Under the pieces are notes generated by a model. The model was given only the letters and a program-made list of their open reading frames with translations, was not told the origin of the DNA and did not search any database. Positions 8,856 through 16,548 of a DNA stretch of 64,000 nucleotides are shown here, one piece after another; the first letter of the stretch is position 1; every line of letters begins with the position of its first letter. The DNA comes from Thalassotalea_H sp040779345. GTDB lineage: Bacteria > Pseudomonadota > Gammaproteobacteria > Enterobacterales > Alteromonadaceae. The stretch is taken from NCBI GenBank assembly GCA_040779345.1, contig JBFONU010000001.1, positions 510,936 to 574,935 of the forward strand, written 5' to 3'. Made by a program: the position numbers and the translations under genes.

Positions 8856-11246
8856 ATGATCCACAGTTCCCAACAATGGCGTTTAGCAGCTAAACAGTTA
8901 ACAGCCAATCTTAATGAAGATACTTTCTCTCAAGTCGATGAACAGCAAGCATCGACAGAAATTTTTCTTGGTCATCATCGCGCTAAAGAAGCGCTCGATT
9001 TTGGTTTGTCGATGGAGGCTCGCGGATTTAATGTTTTTGCTATGGGAGAGCATGGAACAGGTCGACAAACATTAATCAGACAAATGTTGAAGGCTAAAGC
9101 AAGTGAGCAGGAGACACCTGCCGAGTGGTGCTACATCAATAATTTTGATGATGTTCATACACCTTACAGATTATATGTGAGTCCTGGTGATGGTAAGCAA
9201 TTACTAACGCGTATAAATACTTTTATTGATGAATTGTTAGACCTATTTCCGGAAATATTTGATAACCCTGGTTATCAGCGTCAAAAAGCGGCAATTGATC
9301 GTGAATTCAATCAAAAATACGATGAAGCAATTGCAAAAGTTGAAGACAGCGCATTAAAAAACGATGTGGTTTTATTTGAAGAGAATGGTGAAATTGGTTT
9401 TTCTCCATTGGTTGATGGTAAGCCACTAGGCGATAAAGAATTTGCAAATTTAAATGAGCAAAAGCGTAACGAATTTTATGACTTATTAGAGAAACTCGAG
9501 AACCTATTATCCGAGCAGTTAATTGAATTGCCTCAATGGAAACGTATATCTTCTGATAAAAAACGCAAATTAAAACATGAAACCGCTGAGCAAAGTATTC
9601 GTCCATTTTTAAAAGAATTAGAGCATGAATTTGCCAGTAACATTGGGGTACTTAAATACCTTTCTAAAGTGAAAGCGCATGTCGTTGATGCCGTTTTAGA
9701 GATCCTAGTTGACGAAGGTAATGAGAGTCAAAATGACAAAGATGCTCGTAAATTAATGGAGGAACGCTTTTTACCTAATTTACTTGTGGCAAGGGAACAA
9801 AATGAAGGCGCTCCGGTTATTTATGAACAAAATCCAACGTTTCAAAACCTATTTGGCCATGTTGACTTTGCCAGTTTTCAGGGGAGTTCTTATACGAGTT
9901 ATCGATTAATTCGCCCTGGGGCTCTTCATAAAGCCAATGGCGGATATTTATTACTTGAAGCTGAAAAATTATTAAATCAACCTTTGGTATGGTCGCGTTT
10001 AAAACTGGCATTAAAAACTCAAGAAATCACCATTGAAAACCCTTATTCAGAATACTCCCAACCGGGGGCGTTTAGTTTACAACCTGAAAAAATACCACTA
10101 AAAGTTAAAGTGATCATCTTAGGTGATCCTGATATTTATTATACCTTACAAGATTATGACCAAGAGTTTACCGAATTATTTAGAGTGTTAGCGGATTTTG
10201 ATCGTTTTCTAGATAACACTAACGATAATCTTGTTGAATACGCTCAACTGATCAGGCAGCGTGCTGAAAATAATGATTATCCGAAAGTCACTAATGCCGC
10301 AATCGTTGAATTAGTCAGGTATGCATTGAGGCGAGCAGAGCATCAACATAAAATTTCATCCAATATTGTTGAGATCAATGACTTGCTAGATGAAGCCGTT
10401 TATTTTTGGAAAAAGCAAACTGAGCAAGCTGTTTTAAGCCCTGAATTTGTGCAACAAGCGCTAGCTGCACAAGAGAGAAGGAAAGGTCGAATTAGCGAAG
10501 CTTGGTTAAGTGAAATTAAAGAAGAACAAGTGTTGATCAGCACTCAAGGTAAGCAAGTCGGAAAGGTGAATGGCTTAACGGTACTTGAAATTGGTGATAG
10601 TGTTTTTGGCACGCCAGCGCGCATAACGGCAACTGTTTACGTAGGGAGCCATGGCATAACGGATATCGAACGAGAAGTGGACTTAGGCAAGTCGATTCAT
10701 TCTAAAGGGGTACTTTTGCTTTCTGGCTATATTGGGCATAAATATGGGCAAAACTTTCCTGTCGCGCTTTCTGCTAATATTGCAATAGAGCAATCTTATG
10801 GCCATATTGATGGAGATAGTGCCTCAATGGCGGAGCTTTGTGCTTTGGTTTCTGCCATTTCACATTTACCTATTGATCAAAGCATTGCAATAACAGGCTC
10901 GATGAACCAACACGGTGAAGTGCAGTCAATTGGCGGTGTTAATGAGAAAATTGAAGGTTTCTATCGTTTATGTAAAGACAAAGGGCTCACTGGAACGCAA
11001 GGAGTGATCATTCCGAAGACCAACGTGATCAACTTGATGCTATGTGATGAAGTGATTAATGCTGTTGATCGTGGCGATTTTCACGTTTATGCGGTTGATA
11101 ATGTCGATCAATCCCTCGAAATATTAATGGGACAGAATGCAGGGGCTATGAATAGTGTTGGGCGTTATCCTCGAAAGTCTATTCATGCCTTAGTGCTAAA
11201 TAAATTATCGCACTTATCTGAGTTACTTGATGGTAGCGAAGATTAA
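8856..11246 (+). CDS. Lon-family ATP-binding protease (YcbZ/AAA_32-like)
   Basis: The 796-residue protein has a helical N-terminal ATP-binding part and a C-terminal Lon-type serine-lysine peptidase domain. In that domain the serine at 655 (DGDSASMA) and the lysine at 698 (GGVNEKIEG) form the expected catalytic dyad. The phosphate-binding loop reads GEHGTGRQT, with arginine where classical P-loops have lysine; as I recall this is normal for the YcbZ-like branch. The middle region PGALHKANGGYLLLEAEKLL is the AAA Walker B area. It is not Lon itself, since the N-terminal LAN domain is absent. Substrates are unknown. A strong inverted repeat follows the stop. Confidence 0.87.
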   Translation: MIHSSQQWRLAAKQLTANLNEDTFSQVDEQQASTEIFLGHHRAKEALDFGLSMEARGFNVFAMGEHGTGRQTLIRQMLKAKASEQETPAEWCYINNFDDVHTPYRLYVSPGDGKQLLTRINTFIDELLDLFPEIFDNPGYQRQKAAIDREFNQKYDEAIAKVEDSALKNDVVLFEENGEIGFSPLVDGKPLGDKEFANLNEQKRNEFYDLLEKLENLLSEQLIELPQWKRISSDKKRKLKHETAEQSIRPFLKELEHEFASNIGVLKYLSKVKAHVVDAVLEILVDEGNESQNDKDARKLMEERFLPNLLVAREQNEGAPVIYEQNPTFQNLFGHVDFASFQGSSYTSYRLIRPGALHKANGGYLLLEAEKLLNQPLVWSRLKLALKTQEITIENPYSEYSQPGAFSLQPEKIPLKVKVIILGDPDIYYTLQDYDQEFTELFRVLADFDRFLDNTNDNLVEYAQLIRQRAENNDYPKVTNAAIVELVRYALRRAEHQHKISSNIVEINDLLDEAVYFWKKQTEQAVLSPEFVQQALAAQERRKGRISEAWLSEIKEEQVLISTQGKQVGKVNGLTVLEIGDSVFGTPARITATVYVGSHGITDIEREVDLGKSIHSKGVLLLSGYIGHKYGQNFPVALSANIAIEQSYGHIDGDSASMAELCALVSAISHLPIDQSIAITGSMNQHGEVQSIGGVNEKIEGFYRLCKDKGLTGTQGVIIPKTNVINLMLCDEVINAVDRGDFHVYAVDNVDQSLEILMGQNAGAMNSVGRYPRKSIHALVLNKLSHLSELLDGSED

Positions 11247-11286
11247 TTTTCTTCACCAAATATCTTATCTTCCTAAATTAATTACA

Positions 11287-11325
11287 CTTTATTTGCTTAT
11301 AAATTAAGCAAATAAAGTTTCTTTT
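11287..11325 (+). terminator. Probable terminator after the Lon-like protease gene
   Basis: A perfect 13-bp inverted repeat (arms 11287-11299 and 11305-11317) with a 5-base loop is followed by a T-rich run. The stem is AT-rich with only three G/C pairs, so termination may be incomplete. Confidence 0.55.
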
Positions 11326-11807
11326 CCTATACTGTTATCAAAATAAAAATTTATCGTACTTGTTGTGAGTTCACTAGCTTCGTCAAAAGTATCACCAAAA
11401 ACTTAGTAAGGAACCGGTTAACTCAACGTTAAGAAGGATCATTTATAAAAATAATAAAAGACAACTAATTTATCCTAAAAGGTTATTCCCAAGTTGTGCG
11501 CTCTTCTAATGGGTCGGAACGACAATTAGGACTTGCTCTTATTTATGGCATGCTTTATTAGCCACTACATTCGACGTCATCTTTCTTAGACGTCATAACC
11601 ATCCTCACGCTTGAAAATAACTAAAGCTATTGAATTTAAAGAATATTTTGCATTTATCATTGTTTGGTTTATGATTAAATTAACTTGTTCGAAAAATATA
11701 CTAATGCTCATTTTATTGATCAGTAATAGATCATTAAGATGAGTACGATAAGTTAGTTGTCTATCGTATTTGTCAGTGCTCTTTGTACTGTCAGTTGTGG
11801 AGGCGTC
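11326..11807 (+). promoter_or_regulatory. Upstream region of the nuo operon with a candidate sigma-70 promoter
   Basis: About 480 bases separate the protease terminator from nuoA and hold no convincing gene. The best promoter candidate is TTGCAT at 11648-11653 and TATGAT at 11670-11675 with a 16-bp spacer, which would leave a leader of roughly 125 bases. An 8-bp direct repeat GACGTCAT occurs at 11573-11580 and 11589-11596; its meaning is unknown. A short inverted repeat (TGATC/GATCA) lies near 11720. No clear FNR, ArcA or NarL site was recognised. Confidence 0.4.
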
Positions 11808-12272
11808 ATGGATAAATCGAATCAAATAGATCAGTTATGGCCTATTGCGGCATATTTCTTAATTTTAGCGGCAATGTTAGTTTTTATGATGCTGCTATCC
11901 CATTTTATGGGGCCGAAAACGAAAAGCCGTGCTAAAAATATCCCTTATGAATCCGGCATTATTTCTGTTGCTGATAACCAATCACGATTTACCAGTCACT
12001 TTTTTCTTTACGCCATTTTTTTTGTGATTTTTGATTTAGAAACTATTTATCTTTTTGCTTGGGTTATCGCCTTTGAAGAAGTGGGTTGGATGGGCTTTAT
12101 TGAAGCGAGTATCTTTATTTTTGTTTTGCTCGCAGCGCTAATATATATCTGGCGAATTGGTGCCTTGTCTTTGAAAAAACGGCATCTCCCTTACCGACAA
12201 GTGCAACTGAACTTGTCTGAAAAAAAACTACAAAAAAATGCTAGTCAATCACCAAATTTAAGGGGTGTCTGA
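11808..12272 (+). CDS. nuoA: NADH-quinone oxidoreductase subunit A
   Basis: NuoA is a three-helix membrane subunit at the junction of the peripheral and membrane arms of complex I. The loop IPYESGI and the second-helix signature FVIFDLETIYLFAW, with its conserved acidic residues, are present. I start at the ATG at 11808 (154 residues) because a GGAGG sequence lies 4 bases upstream; an in-frame extension upstream to 11757 has no comparable signal. The stop overlaps the nuoB start (TGATG), so translation is coupled. It is the first gene of the 13-gene operon. Confidence 0.95.
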   Translation: MDKSNQIDQLWPIAAYFLILAAMLVFMMLLSHFMGPKTKSRAKNIPYESGIISVADNQSRFTSHFFLYAIFFVIFDLETIYLFAWVIAFEEVGWMGFIEASIFIFVLLAALIYIWRIGALSLKKRHLPYRQVQLNLSEKKLQKNASQSPNLRGV

Positions 12273-12910
12273 TGGAATGGTCACTGACAAAGGCAAAGCT
12301 AGATGAAGCCATGGGACAAGCTCAACAAATATCCGAAGAAGAACTAAAACGTAATGTTTTTATGGCAAAGCTTGATGATATGGTGAATTGGGGGAGAAAA
12401 AATTCAGTTTGGCCATTTAACTTTGGACTGAGTTGCTGTTATGTCGAAATGGCGACAAGTTTTACTTCTCGTCATGACATTGCTCGCTTTGGCGCTGAAG
12501 TGATACGTGCAACACCACGGCAAGCTGATCTCATGGTCATTTCAGGCACTTGTTTTAGAAAAATGGCGCCGGTCATTCAACATTTATATGAACAGCTATT
12601 AGAGCCGCGTTGGATTATTTCAATGGGGTCTTGTGCTAACTCTGGTGGCATGTATGATATTTATAGCGTTGTTCAAGGCGTTGATAAATTCATTCCTGTT
12701 GATGTTTATGTGCCAGGCTGTCCCCCTAGACCCGAAGCCTTACTTGAAGGGCTATTGTTACTACAAAACGCCATTGCTCATCAACCTAGACCGTTAAGTT
12801 GGGTCGTTGGTGAACAAAATGTCTCACAAATTGCTAAACCGTCTTTACGGGATATTAAGCATGAACATCGAATTAATGTCACAAATCTCGATGAGCCGGA
12901 TTCTATCTAA
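12272..12910 (+). CDS. nuoB: NADH-quinone oxidoreductase subunit B (N2 cluster)
   Basis: NuoB carries the terminal 4Fe-4S cluster N2 that passes electrons to quinone. The expected ligands are all visible: the tandem cysteines in LSCCYVEM, one in SMGSCANSGG and one in PGCPPRPEA. The 212-residue length is close to E. coli (220). The start shares a base pair pattern TGATG with nuoA, and the stop overlaps the nuoCD start (TAATG). Confidence 0.97.
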   Translation: MEWSLTKAKLDEAMGQAQQISEEELKRNVFMAKLDDMVNWGRKNSVWPFNFGLSCCYVEMATSFTSRHDIARFGAEVIRATPRQADLMVISGTCFRKMAPVIQHLYEQLLEPRWIISMGSCANSGGMYDIYSVVQGVDKFIPVDVYVPGCPPRPEALLEGLLLLQNAIAHQPRPLSWVVGEQNVSQIAKPSLRDIKHEHRINVTNLDEPDSI

Positions 12911-14706
12911 TGGGCACTATTAATTTAAACGCCGCTCAAGATTGGCAACCGCTAAATACTTTACCTATTTTGGATGAAATTCAAACCCTTGCTAATCACT
13001 TATCTTTAACACCAGTAACCGCTATTGAAAACATTGTTGATGAAGTGACGACCTTTTGGCTTGATAAAAAGCAACTGACTCAATTAATGCAGGTACTCAG
13101 ACACGACTTAAGTAAGCCGTTTGATATGTGTTTTGATATCAGTGCTATCGATGAAACTGAACGACAATTTAAAGGCGTCACCTGTCAAGATTTCACCATA
13201 AATTACCATTTAAGATCGTATCAACGCAATCAAGATATTCGTATCAAAGTGGCATTATCCCATGATGATAAAACTCTAGCGAGTGTTTGTGGCTTTTGGC
13301 CAAATAGTAATTGGTATGAACGCGAAATATGGGACATGTTTGGTGTTGTTTTTGAAGGTCATCCTCATTTAACGCGTATATTAATGCCTGATACTTGGCA
13401 GGGTCACCCTTTGTTGAAAACTCATCCTGCTCGCGCCACAGAAATGGATCCGTTTGTTCTGCCTCCTCATAAACAAGATGAAGAACAAAAAGCATTGCAA
13501 TTTAACCCTGAAGCATGGGGGATGAAACGCCAGAGCCAAGACAATGACTTTATGTTTTTAAACCTAGGGCCTAATCACCCCAGTGTTCATGGTGCTTTTC
13601 GCATTGTGTTGCAAATGGACGGGGAAGAAATTGTCGATTGTGTGCCTGATATTGGTTATCACCATAGGGGAGCCGAGAAGATGGGGGAGCGCCAATCATG
13701 GCATAGCTACATTCCTTATACTGATCGCATAGACTACCTTGGTGGAGTAATGAATAACTTCCCTTATGTCATGGCTGTGGAAAAGCTGGCAGGAATACAA
13801 GTACCCGAGCGCGCAAAGATGATCCGCATCATGACCGCGGAAATGTTCAGGATCTTATCTCATCTTCTTTTTTACGGCACATTTGCCCAAGACATTGGTG
13901 CACTTTCGCCAATATTTTATATGTTTATCGACCGTGAAAAATTATTTGGCATTATTGAAGCTTTTACGGGAGCACGCATGCACCCGAGTTGGTTTCGTAT
14001 TGGTGGTATAGCTTCTGACTTACCAAAAGGTTGGGACACCTTAGTTCGAGAGTATGTTAATTATTTACCTAAACGCTTAGATGAATACGAAAAAATGGTG
14101 ATGCAAAATAGTTTACTGAAAAAGCGTACGGTTGACATAGGTGCCTATTCTACAAAAGAAGCAATTGAGTGGGGGATCACCGGCCCCGGTTTAAGAGCAA
14201 CAGGTTATTCTTGGGACTTACGGAAACAGCGACCTTATAGTGGTTATGACCAATTTGATTTTGAAGTACCACTGGGTCATAAAGGTGATTGCTACGATCG
14301 TTGTCGGGTGCGTGTTGAAGAAATGCGGCAAAGCATTCGTATTATTGAGCAGTGCTTAAATAACATGCCTGAAGGGCCATACAAAGCAGAGCATCCTCAA
14401 ACCACTCCGCCTAATAAGGCAAAGACCATGACAGATATTGATAGCTTGATCCCGCATTTTGTCAATGTGTCATGGGGGCCAACTATTCCAGCAGGTGAAG
14501 TGTCGGTGAGTGTTGAAGCGACGAAAGGAATTATGGCATATCACCTGATCAGTGACGGCTCAACCATGAGTTATCGCACTCGTATTCGCACGCCAAGTTT
14601 TGCTCATTTACAAATGTTACCACTGATTTGTAAAGGGCAAATGGTCGCCGATTTAATTGCTACCTTAGGTAGTGTTGATTATGTCATGGCTGATGTTGAT
14701 AGATGA
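12910..14706 (+). CDS. nuoCD: Fused NADH-quinone oxidoreductase subunit C/D
   Basis: This 598-residue polypeptide combines NuoC (about residues 1-190, with YEREIWDMFGVVFEGHP) and NuoD (about 200-598, beginning with FLNLGPNHPSVHGAFR and including the HHRGAEK quinone-site region). The fusion is the arrangement known from E. coli and other gammaproteobacteria. The protein forms part of the connecting domain and quinone cavity of complex I. Its TGA stop overlaps an upstream in-frame ATG of nuoE (ATGA). Confidence 0.97.
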   Translation: MGTINLNAAQDWQPLNTLPILDEIQTLANHLSLTPVTAIENIVDEVTTFWLDKKQLTQLMQVLRHDLSKPFDMCFDISAIDETERQFKGVTCQDFTINYHLRSYQRNQDIRIKVALSHDDKTLASVCGFWPNSNWYEREIWDMFGVVFEGHPHLTRILMPDTWQGHPLLKTHPARATEMDPFVLPPHKQDEEQKALQFNPEAWGMKRQSQDNDFMFLNLGPNHPSVHGAFRIVLQMDGEEIVDCVPDIGYHHRGAEKMGERQSWHSYIPYTDRIDYLGGVMNNFPYVMAVEKLAGIQVPERAKMIRIMTAEMFRILSHLLFYGTFAQDIGALSPIFYMFIDREKLFGIIEAFTGARMHPSWFRIGGIASDLPKGWDTLVREYVNYLPKRLDEYEKMVMQNSLLKKRTVDIGAYSTKEAIEWGITGPGLRATGYSWDLRKQRPYSGYDQFDFEVPLGHKGDCYDRCRVRVEEMRQSIRIIEQCLNNMPEGPYKAEHPQTTPPNKAKTMTDIDSLIPHFVNVSWGPTIPAGEVSVSVEATKGIMAYHLISDGSTMSYRTRIRTPSFAHLQMLPLICKGQMVADLIATLGSVDYVMADVDR

Positions 14707-14720
14707 GGGTGGATAGTACG

Positions 14721-15248
14721 ATGGAAATAATTCAAACAGTCACAGCAGATCCTAAAGACTATTTCACCACACAAGAGTTGGCGGAAATAGATCATGAAAT
14801 CAGCATTATGGAGACACGAGAGGCTGCGGGTATTGAAGCGCTAAAAGTGGTGCAATCATATCGAGGTTGGATCAGTGATGATTCCTTAATGGCTATTGCC
14901 TATTATTTAAAAATGTCGTCAGCAGAGCTAGAAGGTGTCGCCACATTTTATAACCTGATTTATCGTCAACCTGTAGGCGAGCACGTTATTCATATTTGTG
15001 ACAGCGTCAGTTGCCATTTATCAGGTTATCAACAAGTGCTTAATGCGATAAAAAATCACCTTAATATTGGTTATGGAGAAACGACTAAAGACAATCAATT
15101 CACTTTGCTGTCAAATGTTTGTTTGGGCGGCTGTGATAAAGCGCCGGTGATGATGATTGGAAAAGAGCACTACGAACACTTAACGCCAGAGAAAGCCGTT
15201 GCCGTTTTAAAGTCATTACAAAATACCAAAGCAGAGGTGGGTTCATGA
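14721..15248 (+). CDS. nuoE: NADH-quinone oxidoreductase subunit E (N1a 2Fe-2S)
   Basis: NuoE is the 24-kDa subunit of the NADH dehydrogenase module and binds 2Fe-2S cluster N1a. Its ligands appear as CDSVSC and CLGGC (CxxxxC and CxxxC). Two starts are possible. The ATG at 14703 overlaps the nuoCD stop but lacks a ribosome-binding site. The ATG at 14721 follows GAGGGTGG by about 8 bases and gives 175 residues, so I prefer it. The stop overlaps the nuoF start by four bases (ATGA). Confidence 0.93.
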   Translation: MEIIQTVTADPKDYFTTQELAEIDHEISIMETREAAGIEALKVVQSYRGWISDDSLMAIAYYLKMSSAELEGVATFYNLIYRQPVGEHVIHICDSVSCHLSGYQQVLNAIKNHLNIGYGETTKDNQFTLLSNVCLGGCDKAPVMMIGKEHYEHLTPEKAVAVLKSLQNTKAEVGS

Positions 15249-16546
15249 ATGCATTAACTCACCCCCTGACTCATTTAGTCAATTTATCAGCGCCCTTGAA
15301 TTTACAACAATATACCGCTCAAGGGGGGTATTTAGGCGCAGTAAAAGCGCTCAAGGAATATAGTCCTGAAGAAGTTTTAGCAATCGTTCAAACCTCAAAT
15401 TTAAAAGGGCGTGGTGGCGCGGGTTTTCCCACGGGAATGAAGTGGAGTTTTGTGCCTAAATACGATGAGAGTGATGAGCGTTATCAAGCCAATAAGTATT
15501 TAGTGTGTAATGCCGATGAGATGGAGCCAGGTACATTTAAAGACAGGTTATTATTGGAAGGTGTTCCGCATCAACTGATCGAGTCAATGATTATTGCAGG
15601 TTATACGATTGGCGCTAATAAGGCTTATATATTTCTTCGCGGTGAATATCACCTTGCGGCTCAGCGCATTCAACAGGCGCTTGATGAGGCTTACCAAAAT
15701 AATTGGCTTGGCCAAAATATTCAAGGCACCGACTATCATTTAGACCTCTATTTACACACCAGTGCTGGTCGATATATTTGTGGTGAAGAAACCGCCTTAA
15801 TTAATGCATTGGAGGGGAAGCGAGCTAATCCTCGTGCAAAACCTCCTTTTCCGCAAGTCGCGGGATTATTTGGGAAGCCGACTATTGTGAATAATGTCGA
15901 AACATTAAGTAATCTTCCGCATATTTTAAAAAATGGTCCTGAATGGTTTATTAATGTTTCACCTAATAGTGATGCAGGGACAAAAATATATGCCGCTTGT
16001 GGTCGAGTAAAAACGCCGGGTTTATGGGAGCTACCAATGGGCGCAACTATTGGGCAGGTGCTAAATGACCACGCAGGTGGTATGCAAGATGGCTTAACCC
16101 TTAAAGGCCTATTACCCGGCGGTGCTTCAACTGATTTTCTCTTACCTGAACATTTAGATACCCCAATGGATTATGACTCCATTGCCAAAGCAGGGAGTCG
16201 CTTGGGCACAGGGGGATTAATTGTGCTTGATGATAAAAATTGCCCGGTTGCAATGGTGTTAAATCTTTTGCAATTTTTTGCGCAAGAGTCCTGTGGTTGG
16301 TGCACTCCTTGTCGTGATGGCACACCTTGGGCGGTTGAAATTTTAACCCGTATAGAAAATGGTAGTGGTACGGTCGACGATATCGATGCGTTATTGAAAC
16401 TATGTGACTTTATGTGGATAGGGAAAACCCATTGTGCACTTGCCCCTGGCGCTGTTGAACCTTTAAAAAGTGCCTTGAAATATTTTAACGATGATTTTAT
16501 GCAACATATTGAACAAGGATGTTGCCCCTATCATGGAGGTCATTGA
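15245..16546 (+). CDS. nuoF: NADH-quinone oxidoreductase subunit F (FMN and N3)
   Basis: NuoF binds NADH, FMN and 4Fe-4S cluster N3, and is where electrons enter complex I. The glycine-rich NADH/FMN loop GRGGAGFPTGMKW is near residue 55-67, the flavin-site segment YICGEETALINALEG follows, and the N3 ligands are in ESCGWCTPCRDG plus a later cysteine in THCALAPGA. The 433-residue length fits E. coli (445). It starts within the nuoE stop and is followed by nuoG after 2 bases. Confidence 0.97.
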   Translation: MNALTHPLTHLVNLSAPLNLQQYTAQGGYLGAVKALKEYSPEEVLAIVQTSNLKGRGGAGFPTGMKWSFVPKYDESDERYQANKYLVCNADEMEPGTFKDRLLLEGVPHQLIESMIIAGYTIGANKAYIFLRGEYHLAAQRIQQALDEAYQNNWLGQNIQGTDYHLDLYLHTSAGRYICGEETALINALEGKRANPRAKPPFPQVAGLFGKPTIVNNVETLSNLPHILKNGPEWFINVSPNSDAGTKIYAACGRVKTPGLWELPMGATIGQVLNDHAGGMQDGLTLKGLLPGGASTDFLLPEHLDTPMDYDSIAKAGSRLGTGGLIVLDDKNCPVAMVLNLLQFFAQESCGWCTPCRDGTPWAVEILTRIENGSGTVDDIDALLKLCDFMWIGKTHCALAPGAVEPLKSALKYFNDDFMQHIEQGCCPYHGGH

Positions 16547-16548
16547 GG

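Noticed and set aside
11673..11744. 23-codon reading frame upstream of nuoA (MIKLTCSKNILMLILLISNR)
   Set aside because: No ribosome-binding site, and it overlaps the candidate -10 region; not supported as a gene.
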